A DNA stretch of 64,000 nt from Chthoniobacteraceae bacterium (lineage in GTDB: Bacteria > Verrucomicrobiota > Verrucomicrobiia > Chthoniobacterales > Chthoniobacteraceae), in the NCBI GenBank assembly GCA_947449735.1, contig CANFTB010000016.1, forward strand, positions 1-64,000. The letters run 5' to 3'. The notes under the pieces were generated by a model that saw only the letters and a program-made list of their open reading frames with translations, did not search any database and had not been told where the DNA came from. The position numbers and the translations under genes were made by a program. Shown one piece after another: positions 45,898 through 55,115 of this stretch; the stretch's first letter is position 1; every line of letters starts with the position of its first letter.

Positions 45898-47340
45898 ATG
45901 AACCTGCAACATCTCACCCGCCGGCATTTGTTCAGCCGCTGTTCGGTAGGCCTCGGATCCATCGCGCTCGCCTCGCTCATGAGCGAGCGCGGGCTTGGGG
46001 CGGCCCTGCAAAAGCCCAAGATGCAGAACCCGCTCGAGCCCAAGCAGACTCATTTTCCCGCGAAGGCCAAGAACGTCATCTTCCTGTTCATGGCCGGCGG
46101 CCCCTCGCAGCTGGACCTGTTCGAGCACAAACCGCAGCTAAACTCCCTCAACGGCCAGCCCATCCCGGACAGCTACACCGCGGGGAAGCGCTTTGCCTTC
46201 ATGGACAGCTCGCACCGTTCGAATCTGCTGGGGACTAAGTTCGCGTTCGGCCAGCACGGCCAGTCCGGCGCGTGGGTGAGCGAACTGCTGCCCCACACTT
46301 CGGGCATCGTGGACGACCTTACCTTCGTGACGAGCTGCAAAACCGACCTTTTTAACCACGCCCCGGCCAAGCTCTACATGAACACCGGCAGCGGCCTCTT
46401 CGGGCGACCCAGCATGGGGTCGTGGATCACCTACGGCCTTGGCAGCGAATGCGAGAATCTCCCGGGTTTTGTCGTCCTGCAAAGTGGCCCAAGGGGTCCG
46501 CGCGGGGGAGCGGTGCTCTGGGGCAGCGGCGTGCTTCCCACCACTTTCCAGGGCGTGCCGCTGCGCGCCCAGGGCGACCCGATCGTGAACCTCTCCACGC
46601 CGGAAGCCATTTCCGCCACCCAACAGCGCCAGCTGGTCGACGCGGTCGGCGAACTCAACCTTCGGCGCCTGGTGGAAACCGGCGACCAGGAGATCGCCAC
46701 GCGCATCAACGCCTACGAGATGGCCTACAAGATGCAGACCAGCGCCCCCGAGTTGATGGATATCCAGGGCGAGTCTCAGAAAACCCTCGATCTCTACGGA
46801 ATCAAGGACACCCGCGAGACCACGTTCGCTCGCAACTGCCTCCTGGCCCGCCGACTGGTCGAACGCGGGGTGCGCTTCATCCAGCTCTACGACACGAACT
46901 GGGACCATCACGGCGGCCCGACCGAGAACCTCGAAAAACACCTGCCGATGAAGAGCCAGGACATCGACAAGGCCTGCGCGGCCCTGGTGCGCGACCTAAA
47001 ACAGCGGGGCCTTTTGGATTCCACGATCGTCGTCTGGGGCGGTGAATTCGGCCGCACCCCGATGGGCGAGGTTCGCGAGTCCACCGGTCGCAACCACCAC
47101 ATCGACGCCTTTACCATGTGGTTCGCAGGCGGCGGCTTCAAGCCGGGCACGATTTACGGAAAGACCGACGAGTTCGGCTTCGGCCCCGTGGAAAACCCGG
47201 TCCACGTGCACGACATCCACGCGACCCTGCTGCACCAGCTCGGACTGGACCACCGGAAGCTGAGCGTCCGCTCTCAGGGGTTGGACTTCCGGCTCACGGG
47301 AGTCGACCCCGCCCGCGTGGTGAAGGATATTCTGGCGTGA
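45898..47340 (+). CDS. DUF1501 domain protein, Tat-exported
   Basis: The 480-residue protein begins MNLQHLTRRHLFSRCSVGLGSIALASL, a twin-arginine signal. The DUF1501 domain has an alkaline-phosphatase-like fold; visible motifs are NVIFLFMAGGPSQLDLFEHKP, DHHGGPTEN, VVWGGEFGRTPM and VHVHDIHATLLHQLGLDH. Metal-ligand candidates are the Asp/His residues in those stretches. The substrate is unknown. It follows the PSD1 gene by 4 nt and ends 53 bp from a convergent DUF1501 paralogue. Confidence 0.92.
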   Translation: MNLQHLTRRHLFSRCSVGLGSIALASLMSERGLGAALQKPKMQNPLEPKQTHFPAKAKNVIFLFMAGGPSQLDLFEHKPQLNSLNGQPIPDSYTAGKRFAFMDSSHRSNLLGTKFAFGQHGQSGAWVSELLPHTSGIVDDLTFVTSCKTDLFNHAPAKLYMNTGSGLFGRPSMGSWITYGLGSECENLPGFVVLQSGPRGPRGGAVLWGSGVLPTTFQGVPLRAQGDPIVNLSTPEAISATQQRQLVDAVGELNLRRLVETGDQEIATRINAYEMAYKMQTSAPELMDIQGESQKTLDLYGIKDTRETTFARNCLLARRLVERGVRFIQLYDTNWDHHGGPTENLEKHLPMKSQDIDKACAALVRDLKQRGLLDSTIVVWGGEFGRTPMGEVRESTGRNHHIDAFTMWFAGGGFKPGTIYGKTDEFGFGPVENPVHVHDIHATLLHQLGLDHRKLSVRSQGLDFRLTGVDPARVVKDILA

Positions 47341-47393
47341 GCCGGACCGCGGGGAGGGTGGGCTTGTGCAGGGATCTAGTCGGGTCCTACGCC

Positions 47394-48830
47394 TCAGGCG
47401 AGCAGGTCGCGGATAATTTTGCAGGGCTCGACTCCGGTGAGTTTGAAGTCGAGTCCCGCAGAGCGGTAGGTGAGTTGTTCGTGGTCGATGCCTAGGCAGT
47501 GGAGGATGGTGGCCTGGAGGTCCGCCACGTGGACTTCGTTTTCCACCACGTTGAACCCCATTTCGTCCGTGGCTCCGTAGGTGATGCCGCCCCGGATGCC
47601 GCCGCCGGTCATCAAGGTGGTGAACGCCTGGGGATGGTGGTCGCGCCCCTGGCTTCTTCCCAGGGAGACGCTGGCCTCCACCATCGGGGTGCGGCCGAAC
47701 TCGCCGCCCCAGACTACGAGCGTGCTGTCGAGCATGCCGCGTTGTTTGAGGTCGCGGATCAGGGCTGCGGAGGCACGGTCGGTGGTCTCGGCGTTCTTTT
47801 TGACGTTGCCGGCCACGTCGCTGTGGGCATCCCACCCTTCGTGGTAGATGTTGATGAAGCGCACGCCGCGCTCGACCATCCGCCGGGCGAGGAGGCAGGC
47901 CCGGGCAAAGGAGGGGGTGGCGGGGTTGCAGCCGTACATCTCGAGAGTCGCCGGGGTTTCTTGGGAAAGGTCCATGAGCTCCGGGGCGGAAGACTGCAGA
48001 CGGTATGCCATCTCGTAGTTGGCGATCCGGGTGGCGATTTCACCGTCTCCGTCGAGTTGGAGGCGGCGCTGGTTCATCGAGTTGATGAGCCCGATGGTGT
48101 CCTGTTGCGTGCGGGGGTCGACTCCCTGGGGCGTGCTGACGTTGAGTATGGGGTCGCCGGTGTTGCGGAAACGCGTGCCGGAATGGACGCTGGGCAGGAA
48201 GCCGCTGCTCCAGCAGGCGGCGCCCCCGCTGATGCCGCCGCCGGTGCTCATGACGACGAAGGAAGGAAGATCCTGCGTTTCGGCACCGAGCCCGTAGGTG
48301 ACCCAGGAGCCCATCGAAGGGCGGCCCGGCTGGGAGAAGCCGGTGTTCATGAATATCTGCGCCGGGGCATGGTTGAACTGCGTGGTTCGGCACGACTTGA
48401 TGATGGCGAGCTCGTCTGCGACGGAAGCGAGGTTCGGGAGCACTTCCGAAAATTCGGCGCCGCTCTGGCCGTGTTTTTTGAAGGCGAAACGGGGGCCGAG
48501 CACGGCGGCGTCGGGCCGGATGAAAGCGTAGCGCTGGCCTCCGATGACCGAGGGGGGCAGGGGCTTGCCCTCGTACTTTGAGAGCACCGGCTTGTGGTCG
48601 AAGAGTTCCAGCTGAGAGGGGGCGCCTGCCATGAACAGGTGGATCACGGCCTTGGCCTTCGGGGCATGGTGGGGGGCGGAAAGCACCCCGCGGGTGAGCT
48701 GCTTTTCCGTAACCAAGGCCGCGGCTGCGGACGGCCGGTTCTGGACGAGGAGCGAGGCCAGGGCGACCTTGCCCACGCCGATTCCGCAGTCCTGGAAAAA
48801 GTGGCGGCGGGTGATGTTCGGTGTGCTCAT
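47394..48830 (-). CDS. DUF1501 domain protein, Tat-exported (second copy)
   Basis: This 478-residue paralogue begins MSTPNITRRHFFQDCGIGVGKVALASL and has the same motif set: IHLFMAGAPSQLELFDHKP, VVWGGEFGRTPMVE, DHHPQAFT and ATILHCLGIDHEQL. It differs at many positions from the plus-strand copy, so the duplication is not recent. It follows its own PSD1 gene by 5 nt, on the minus strand, tail-to-tail with the first pair. Confidence 0.92.
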   Translation of the reverse strand: MSTPNITRRHFFQDCGIGVGKVALASLLVQNRPSAAAALVTEKQLTRGVLSAPHHAPKAKAVIHLFMAGAPSQLELFDHKPVLSKYEGKPLPPSVIGGQRYAFIRPDAAVLGPRFAFKKHGQSGAEFSEVLPNLASVADELAIIKSCRTTQFNHAPAQIFMNTGFSQPGRPSMGSWVTYGLGAETQDLPSFVVMSTGGGISGGAACWSSGFLPSVHSGTRFRNTGDPILNVSTPQGVDPRTQQDTIGLINSMNQRRLQLDGDGEIATRIANYEMAYRLQSSAPELMDLSQETPATLEMYGCNPATPSFARACLLARRMVERGVRFINIYHEGWDAHSDVAGNVKKNAETTDRASAALIRDLKQRGMLDSTLVVWGGEFGRTPMVEASVSLGRSQGRDHHPQAFTTLMTGGGIRGGITYGATDEMGFNVVENEVHVADLQATILHCLGIDHEQLTYRSAGLDFKLTGVEPCKIIRDLLA

Positions 48831-48835
48831 GGTGC

Positions 48836-51800
48836 TTATGGGTGAGTGATGGTTTCGTCGAGGTTCAGCGCGGCGCGGGCGACGGCGGTCCAGAGTTGGG
48901 CGTCGTCCGGATTGAGAGCGCGTTGTTTGTTGAGAAAGGAACGGAGGAGCGTCATTTCGTCCGGGGTGGCGGGGCGGGTGACACAGTGGCGGAAAAGCCC
49001 TTGGAGGCGTGCGTCGTCGGACTGGGCTTCGGCGAGGGTTCGCTTGGCGAGCGCTTGTGCGGCCTCGAGAAACATCGTGTCGTTCAGCAGGGTGAGCGCC
49101 TGGAGCGGACTGTTGGAAACGTCGCGTTTTGCCAGGCAGGCTTCGCCGGTGGGGGCGTCAAAGGTGGTGGCCATCGCAAACGGGGCGGTGCGCTTGATGA
49201 AGGTGTAGAGGCTGCGCCGGTAGCGGTCCTCGCCATCGCTCGTCTTCCAGTCGACCTTTCCGTAGGTGCCCTCGGTGGTGATGCTGGCTGGTTGCGGCGG
49301 GTAGACGCCCGGCCCGCCCATTTTGGCCGAGAGCAGTCCGGCGGCCCGGAGCGCGCCGTCGCGGATGATTTCGGCGTCGAGGCGGAAACGCGAACTTCTC
49401 GCGAGTGTGAGGTTTTTCGGATCCTTTTGGAGGTGTTCCGGGGTGATCTTGGAGGACTGCTTGTAGGTGGCGCTCGTGACGATGAGCCTGTGGAGCTTTT
49501 TCATCGACCATTCTTCCCGCACGAGTTCCGTCGCCAGCCAGTCAAGCAGCTCCGGGTGGGTCGGGGGATCGCTCTGATAGCCGAGGTCTTCAAGCGACGC
49601 GACGAGGCCCCTGCCGAAAAAGGCCTGCCACTGACGATTCACGGTGACGCGCGCGGTGAGCGGGTTTTGCGGGGAAAAGAGCCACTGCGCAAATGCCAGG
49701 CGGTTCTGGGGGGCGTCCTTCGGGAGTTGCGGGAGAAAGGCGGGCACTGCTGGGGACACGGGGTCGCGCGGTTGCAGGTATTCACCCCGGTGGTGGAGGC
49801 GCGTTTCGCGGGGATTCGAGGCGGCGCGCTCCTCCATGACGAGCGTTGCCAGGCCGCGGGGCGGGTTTTTACGCGCATTCAAAAGCGGGGCGACATGCTC
49901 CTTCATTTCGGGCGCGGTTTCCAAGAAGCGAAGGAGGAGTGCCGGGGTGTCCTGGCTTGCGCGGCCGCTCGCGAGCAGTTCCTCCAGTTCCGCCAGATGT
50001 CCGGTGGCGGCTGGATGGTCGGAGGTGGTGAAGGACACCCGGAAATGCCCGAGGGAACAGGCGAAATGTTTTTCAAAAAGCATCTTCAACTCGAGGCCCC
50101 CGGCGAGGTCCAGAGGCTGCTCGAATTCAAAAACGGCGCTGTGGTAGACCGCGGCGCCACCCAAGACCTGCCAGCCCGAGGACATCTCGCCGTCGATAGC
50201 GGAGGACGCATTGTTCTTCTTTTTCGCGGGAGCCTTGTTCTCAGCCGGCTTGGCCTTGGGTTTTGCGGCGGCGTCGCTGATGCGGTCCTCCTCTTCGTCG
50301 TTGCTGGCCGAGGCCTTCGAGAAGGCAAGGCGCTGGCCGTTTTGGAAGGCCTGCAGTTCGCTTAGAAAGAAGCCTCCGATGGGGCCCTCGTAGTGGGTGA
50401 GTCCGGGGCCGTTGTTGGGGAGGCTTGGATGCGAGGCGACCTCGAAGCGGATGGCGCGGACGTTTTTGAGGGGCTTGCGGAAGCGCAGCGTGTAGGTGTC
50501 GCTCTTGGTGATGTCCCCGCTGCCGAGGAGATAGCCGTCGGGCTGGGGAGCCAAGTGGGGGAGGTTGGTCTCGAACTCGGCGGGGGAAAGGGTCTCCCAG
50601 TGGGAGGCTTTGGCGGATTCAGCGGCGGCCCATTCCGCGAAGCGTGCGTCTAGGGCGTCTTTGCCTCCCGGGAAGAGGCCGGGTAGGGCGGCCTCGAGTT
50701 TGGCGATCTTTTCGGCGTGGGCTTTCTGGATCTGATCGGAGTTGGAGGCGGGGATGTAATAGGTGGGCTCGCTCGCGTTGTTCAGCAGGGCCATGAGGCT
50801 GTAGTAGTCCTTGTGCAGGATGGGGTCGTACTTGTGGGTGTGGCACTGCGCGCAGTGGAGGGTGAGCCCCATCCACGTCGTGCCCGTGACTCCGACGCGG
50901 TCGACCATCGAGTAGAAGCGGTATTCGAGCGGGTCGATGCCGCCCTCCTCGTTGAGCATGGAGTTTCTGTGGAAACCGGTGGCGATTTTGTCGGCGGGGG
51001 TGGCGTCCGCAAGGAGGTCGCCCGCGAGTTGGCGGATGCTGAACCGGTCGAAGGGCATGTCCTCATTCAGGGCGTCGACGACCCAGTCGCGGTAGGGCCA
51101 GATGGAGCGGGGGCGGTCCTTTTCGTAGCCGTTGGTGTCGGCGTAGCGCGCGAGGTCCAGCCAGCGCCGGGCCCAGCGCTCGCCGTAATGCTTCGAGGCG
51201 AGGAGCGAATCGACCAGGGTTTCGTAGGCGTTCGGGGCGTTGTTTGCGAGGAAGGCGTCCGCCTCGGCTGGGGTGGGGGGCAGGCCGATGAGGTCCAGAT
51301 AAACGCGGCGCACCAGGGTGAGCCTGTCCGCTTCAGGCGAGGGGGCGAGGCCCTCTTTTTTGAGGCGGTCGCGCACGAAGGCATCGATCGGGTGTGTGGC
51401 TGCGGAAGGGAGTGCTGGGCGGACGGGCGGGGTGTAGGCCCAGTGGGGTTGGTAGTTTGCGCCTTGGGCGATCCAGGCCTTGAGGGTGGCTTTGGCCGCC
51501 TCGGGCAGGACGGACTTGGTACTGGGGGGCGGCATGATCTCGTCCTTGTCCCCGGAGTGGATGCGTTTGAGGAGTTCGCTGACGTCGGGTTTGCCGGGGA
51601 CGATGGCGGTCTCGCCGGACTTTCCCTTTCCAACGGCGTTTTCGCGGAGATCGAGCCGCAGTTCGCCCTTGCGGCCGTGTTCGTCCATGCCGTGGCACTT
51701 GAAACAGTACTGGGCGAGGATGGGGCGGACTTCGCGGTTGAAGTCGACGGCCGCGGGCTGCCCGGTGGTGGTTGCTGTTGCGGCATGGGCGGCTGCGGGG

Positions 51801-51853
51801 GCGAGCAGCGCGAGGCAAAGGCCGGTGGAGGAAGAGCGGAGGGAGGAGCGCAT
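48836..51853 (-). CDS. PSD1 and planctomycete cytochrome C domain protein (DUF1549/DUF1553), large form
   Basis: The 1005-residue exported protein has a signal peptide (GLCLALLAPAAAHA), a cytochrome-c-like domain with CFKCH (50-54), DUF1549 with CAQCHTHKYDPI, an insert of about 200 residues that includes a discoidin-like strand pattern (LRFRKPLKNVRAIRFEVASHPSLP), and DUF1553 (RLAFAQWLFSPQNPLTARVTVNRQWQAFFGRGL). The Glu/Lys/Ala-rich segment within the insert is probably a flexible linker. It heads a two-gene operon with the DUF1501 gene. Confidence 0.92.
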   Translation of the reverse strand: MRSSLRSSSTGLCLALLAPAAAHAATATTTGQPAAVDFNREVRPILAQYCFKCHGMDEHGRKGELRLDLRENAVGKGKSGETAIVPGKPDVSELLKRIHSGDKDEIMPPPSTKSVLPEAAKATLKAWIAQGANYQPHWAYTPPVRPALPSAATHPIDAFVRDRLKKEGLAPSPEADRLTLVRRVYLDLIGLPPTPAEADAFLANNAPNAYETLVDSLLASKHYGERWARRWLDLARYADTNGYEKDRPRSIWPYRDWVVDALNEDMPFDRFSIRQLAGDLLADATPADKIATGFHRNSMLNEEGGIDPLEYRFYSMVDRVGVTGTTWMGLTLHCAQCHTHKYDPILHKDYYSLMALLNNASEPTYYIPASNSDQIQKAHAEKIAKLEAALPGLFPGGKDALDARFAEWAAAESAKASHWETLSPAEFETNLPHLAPQPDGYLLGSGDITKSDTYTLRFRKPLKNVRAIRFEVASHPSLPNNGPGLTHYEGPIGGFFLSELQAFQNGQRLAFSKASASNDEEEDRISDAAAKPKAKPAENKAPAKKKNNASSAIDGEMSSGWQVLGGAAVYHSAVFEFEQPLDLAGGLELKMLFEKHFACSLGHFRVSFTTSDHPAATGHLAELEELLASGRASQDTPALLLRFLETAPEMKEHVAPLLNARKNPPRGLATLVMEERAASNPRETRLHHRGEYLQPRDPVSPAVPAFLPQLPKDAPQNRLAFAQWLFSPQNPLTARVTVNRQWQAFFGRGLVASLEDLGYQSDPPTHPELLDWLATELVREEWSMKKLHRLIVTSATYKQSSKITPEHLQKDPKNLTLARSSRFRLDAEIIRDGALRAAGLLSAKMGGPGVYPPQPASITTEGTYGKVDWKTSDGEDRYRRSLYTFIKRTAPFAMATTFDAPTGEACLAKRDVSNSPLQALTLLNDTMFLEAAQALAKRTLAEAQSDDARLQGLFRHCVTRPATPDEMTLLRSFLNKQRALNPDDAQLWTAVARAALNLDETITHP

Positions 51854-52256
51854 TCGCGTGAAAGTGGAAAAAGTGTGGAGGTATGGTGGCCGGGGCGCGG
51901 GTCTGCAGCGGTGTTTTTAGAAAGATCCCGGCCCGTTTGGAAGCGTCTTGCCTACAGAGCGAAGTGCCATTCCGCGGTAAATATTAGGTCGAAAAGGCTC
52001 CCGGGATTTCGGCTGTTGGCGGGGGAGATTGCTTGTTCAAACAACGGATGCGCGGAACCGAATCGTTCTGGCTGGGGGTCCTGGGAGACGGTCATGGGTT
52101 GGCTACAGCATAGCCTCGGGATCCAGCGTCTTTTGCCGAACTATTTTCACCTTTTTTACGGAGAGACCCCTGTGTAGGGAAGGAGGCGTGAAATGCCCGC
52201 CCCCCCGTTCAGCGAACCCTTGCAGATTTAGAAGTGCGGTTCTGCAACACGCCTCG
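51854..52256. other. Divergent regulatory gap
   Basis: This roughly 400-bp region separates the minus-strand PSD1 operon from the plus-strand beta-helix gene and should hold both promoters. The ORF track extends the beta-helix frame through the right part, but that sequence lacks coding character. No operator repeat was recognised. Confidence 0.5.
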
Positions 52257-53657
52257 TTGCTCAAAATTTGCAAAACGGGAGGCCTTTGGGCCGCGGCGCT
52301 CGCCGGCCTCTTGCTCTCTCGCCAGCCCGCCACCGCTCGTGACATTCACGTCGACCCCGATTCAGGCCGGGACACGCCAGCGGACCCGCAGGTTCCCCTG
52401 AAGACGATCGCCGCGGCTATCCGGATCGCAAAGCCGGGTGACACGATCCACCTCAAACCGGGGCGTTATTCGCAGAGCGCCGATTTCCTTACCAAGAACG
52501 GCGAGCCCGGAAACCCCATCGTACTCGATGGTCACGGAGCCGTTCTCGACGGGAGCGAACCGGTGCTCGCCGCGGATTGGGAGAAGCTGGGAGGCGGGTT
52601 GTTCCGGAAGACGAAGCTGATACCCAAGATGGACAAGGCGATGCTGGGGCGCTGGTTTTTTCTGTGGAACGGCAGGATGAACCTGATGGGCCGCACCTCC
52701 AAGGGGCCGAGTGCTCCCTTGAAACCGGTGGCCGAACTCAAAGAAAACGAGTGGACCTACGTGGAGGCCGAGGACGCCTTCTACCTGCGACTTCCCGAGG
52801 GAATGGATTTGGACGCCGCTGGCATTCGTTATCCGGCGCGACCGAACGGCGTGGCCATGGGGGGCAGGGGTTCCCACATTGTGGTCAGAAACATCACCTC
52901 CACCCATGTGTACAACGACGGGTTTAACATCCATGGCACCCAGCGCGGGCTGGTCTTTGAAAACATCGCCGCCATCGATTGCGGGGACGACGGGTTCAGC
53001 GCCCATGAAGACGCCGAATGCCGGGTGGACGGTTTCGTGAGTACCGGCAATTCCACCGGACTTTGCGACACCGTCTCCAGCGTGACGCACTACCGCAACG
53101 TCTACATCCGCGACTGTCACGCGTTTGATGTGTATTTCATCGGGGACTCTCCGCATTCGATGGAGAACGTGCTGGTGGAAAGCACCGCGTTCCGGACGCT
53201 CGAAGTCTCGCAGCACAGCGACCGCCCCCAGAACGGGCCGAGCGCGGTGCATCTCAAAAACGCGTTGTTCCGCCGTATGTCGGGCACCCCTGGCGAGGCC
53301 AGATTTTCGCGCAACGCGCTGGTCACGCTCGAGAAGTGCAGTTTTTACGGGGTGAACCTGAGCGCGTCGCCCGGTTCGGAGGCGCGCGTGAGCGACTGTG
53401 TGTTCGGGGGCGATCCTCCGCCCAGTTTGTGGATCCAGCGTGGCGCGCTCTGGAAGGGGGAGCGCAACGGCTACCGTTTGGGCTCCCTCCGTTTTGAGGA
53501 CGCGTCCTTTAGCGGGGACACCTTTGAGGGTTTTTGCAAGGCCGTCGGAGGAGAGACCGGGTCGCGGTGGGGCAAAAATCCGGAGGACCTCCAAATCGGC
53601 GGCGCGACGGAGAGCCTGCTTCAAAAGTTGCGTGATGTTGGACGCAGTGCTTTTTGA
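52257..53657 (+). CDS. Secreted right-handed beta-helix protein
   Basis: The frame is open from 52029, but the first 76 residues look non-coding. A TTG giving MLKICKTGGLWAAALAGLLLS opens a signal peptide, and no ATG is available, so the start is uncertain. The mature protein begins with the DIHVDPDSGRDTPADPQVPLKTIAAAIRIAKPGDTIHLKPGRY pattern of parallel beta-helix (pectate-lyase-like) proteins. Repeated strands follow (IVVRNITSTHVYNDGFNIHG; LVFENIAAIDCGDDGFSAHED). Such proteins are often polysaccharide lyases or hydrolases, but the catalytic residues are not assignable. Confidence 0.8.
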   Translation: MLKICKTGGLWAAALAGLLLSRQPATARDIHVDPDSGRDTPADPQVPLKTIAAAIRIAKPGDTIHLKPGRYSQSADFLTKNGEPGNPIVLDGHGAVLDGSEPVLAADWEKLGGGLFRKTKLIPKMDKAMLGRWFFLWNGRMNLMGRTSKGPSAPLKPVAELKENEWTYVEAEDAFYLRLPEGMDLDAAGIRYPARPNGVAMGGRGSHIVVRNITSTHVYNDGFNIHGTQRGLVFENIAAIDCGDDGFSAHEDAECRVDGFVSTGNSTGLCDTVSSVTHYRNVYIRDCHAFDVYFIGDSPHSMENVLVESTAFRTLEVSQHSDRPQNGPSAVHLKNALFRRMSGTPGEARFSRNALVTLEKCSFYGVNLSASPGSEARVSDCVFGGDPPPSLWIQRGALWKGERNGYRLGSLRFEDASFSGDTFEGFCKAVGGETGSRWGKNPEDLQIGGATESLLQKLRDVGRSAF

Positions 53658-53946
53658 AGTCGCCGGCGCCTTCAATCCGGCTGCGTGACCGGGCTCGCAA
53701 TCCTTCGCAAACCTCTCAGGTTCGGCCCGCGCCGTGTCGTCCGGAACAATATTGGCACTGCCAATTTGACTCAATCCCCTCATCGTAAAACTTCCGGACG
53801 CTCGCACGCTCGGTATTAGCGCGGGGCGCGCTCATTTACACATACTTGCCGAGAAGAAACTGGCTTTGGTGTGCGCGATGCTTCACGACCCTGAGTGGTT
53901 GATTTTGGACGAGCCGACCAACGCGACGCGCATCCTCCACGCTTCC
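53658..53946. other. Intergenic region with palindrome
   Basis: This region separates the beta-helix gene from the convergent small exported protein gene and includes the ABC ATPase relic listed separately. At 53751-53765 ATTGGCACTGCCAAT is a perfect 7+1+7 inverted repeat, a possible regulator site. Confidence 0.45.
53842..53925 (+). pseudogene. Relic of an ABC-transporter ATPase (Walker B region)
   Basis: The frame starting at 53851 reads EKKLALVCAMLHDPEWLILDEPTNA, matching the conserved helix after the ABC signature and Walker B (LLHDPELLILDEPT) of ABC ATPases. After the Asn-Ala the sequence loses resemblance and the frame runs into unrelated DNA. No Walker A, signature or D-loop is present around it. 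It is therefore a gene remnant of about 25 codons. The nearby 66-codon ORF is not a functional gene. Confidence 0.75.
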
Positions 53947-54297
53947 TTACTTCAGCCGTTTCGCATCCCAGGTCCTGCCGGGCTTGCTTTCCCATTCCCA
54001 TCTATCCTTGGAGGAGAAAGCGATCCCGACATTCACGCTCTGCCCCTCGGTATCAATGAGCGTTAATGTTTTGTCCGAGATTCTCCATCTACCGGTTTCC
54101 TGAACGTTGGATTCCGACACCGCCCCCATTCCGTAAGTGCCGTTCTTCTTGAACTCGTAGATCGTGTTGCGGATCTCCCACTTTCCGATGATGGCTTTTG
54201 CATACTTCTCGACCGGGACCGTGGCGGGAGCTGCAGAAACAGCGGCGGCCGGCAGGACAAAGACGATGGCGCACAGGGTGGCGAGTTTGTGAATCAT
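53947..54297 (-). CDS. Small exported lipocalin-like protein
   Basis: The 116-residue protein has a Sec signal peptide (MIHKLATLCAIVFVLPAAAVSA) and a domain with IIGKWEIRNTIYEFKKNGTYGMG...ETGRWRISDKTLTLI, the strand pattern of lipocalin-like domains that begin with a G-x-W motif. It shares that motif with the two-domain neighbour upstream. The ligand is unknown. The ATG has no strong ribosome-binding site. Confidence 0.75.
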   Translation of the reverse strand: MIHKLATLCAIVFVLPAAAVSAAPATVPVEKYAKAIIGKWEIRNTIYEFKKNGTYGMGAVSESNVQETGRWRISDKTLTLIDTEGQSVNVGIAFSSKDRWEWESKPGRTWDAKRLK

Positions 54298-54401
54298 GGG
54301 TGGGGGCGCTACGGGGTATTTCTAGCGGCCGGCAAACCGCTGGCAAGCAGGCAGGCAACAGAGAGAAATGCACACGATCTCTGGATGGCGGGCGGATATG
54401 G

Positions 54402-55115
54402 TCAATTGCCGTCCCCGGATATCTTTTTTCCGATCATAGTTCCGGCCTTGGTTCCGTGAATGAAAAGTTTATCTGGATTGGTGGTCAAGTTCACTCCCAC
54501 TCCTCGCGTTTCGCCGCCCCATTTGATCTCGTATCTACGGGGATTCAGCGCACCTTGTTCCAACTTCCATACTCCTCTTTGCCAGGCTCCTAAAGCTTTT
54601 CCCCAGTTGTGTTTGGCTGATCCGTCCTGAGACATGGTCCAAATCTCCCGCCCATTGGGACCGTCCGGGAACTGCCACTTGCCGACGATCGGATCGGGGT
54701 CACCGCTGGGTGGAGTCAGGCTAGCCTGCGGGCGATCCACTCTTTCGGCCGACATCCCGTTGATGGAGTCGATAACCAGTTTTTCGGGTGATTTCAGTAG
54801 GTGGGCACGGTCGGTTGTCCCGATGCTCCATTTGATCTCGTACTTCACAGAAGCGTCTAAAACACTGACGCGATTCCACTTTCCAACCCGTCTTGGCGCC
54901 TCGCCGTTGGATTCAAACAATTTGGCGTCTCCGTTAGGGTACAACTCCCAGAATTTTGTTCCGTCCTTAAATCGCCATCTTCCGACAACAGGGTCCGTTT
55001 GAGCTTGAGTTTCAGTTGCGGCGGTTTTTGCACCGGGCTGAGGCTCCTGCGAAAAGGTCGGCGCGGGCGCTACAGCCGTCAGGAACGCCAAGCAAAAAAA
55101 GAGACGAAAGTTCAT
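54402..55115 (-). CDS. Exported protein with two G-x-W repeat domains
   Basis: I chose the ATG giving MNFRLFFCLAFLTAVAPAPTF, a Sec signal; the product has 237 residues. Two homologous modules follow a Gln/Thr-rich linker: DPVVGRWRFKDGTKFWELYPNGDAK and DPIVGKWQFPDGPNGREIW...DGSAK. Each is followed by KYEIKW/RYEIKW and ...PEKLVI/PDKLFI strands. This is an internal duplication of the domain type seen singly in the next gene. It may bind or recognise a ligand in the envelope. No function is established. Confidence 0.75.
   Translation of the reverse strand: MNFRLFFCLAFLTAVAPAPTFSQEPQPGAKTAATETQAQTDPVVGRWRFKDGTKFWELYPNGDAKLFESNGEAPRRVGKWNRVSVLDASVKYEIKWSIGTTDRAHLLKSPEKLVIDSINGMSAERVDRPQASLTPPSGDPDPIVGKWQFPDGPNGREIWTMSQDGSAKHNWGKALGAWQRGVWKLEQGALNPRRYEIKWGGETRGVGVNLTTNPDKLFIHGTKAGTMIGKKISGDGN

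Noticed and set aside
48821-52177. Long plus-strand ORFs of 514 and 486 aa
   Set aside because: They lie antisense to the 1005-residue PSD1 gene, whose domains are clear; composition is typical of shadow frames.
52362-53807. 481-aa minus-strand ORF over the beta-helix gene
   Set aside because: The plus-strand frame has a clear parallel-beta-helix pattern and signal peptide; the minus frame has neither.
53866-54066. 66-aa plus-strand ORF as an intact ABC protein
   Set aside because: Only the Walker B stretch matches; the rest overlaps the 3' part of the minus-strand exported protein gene, so it is a relic.
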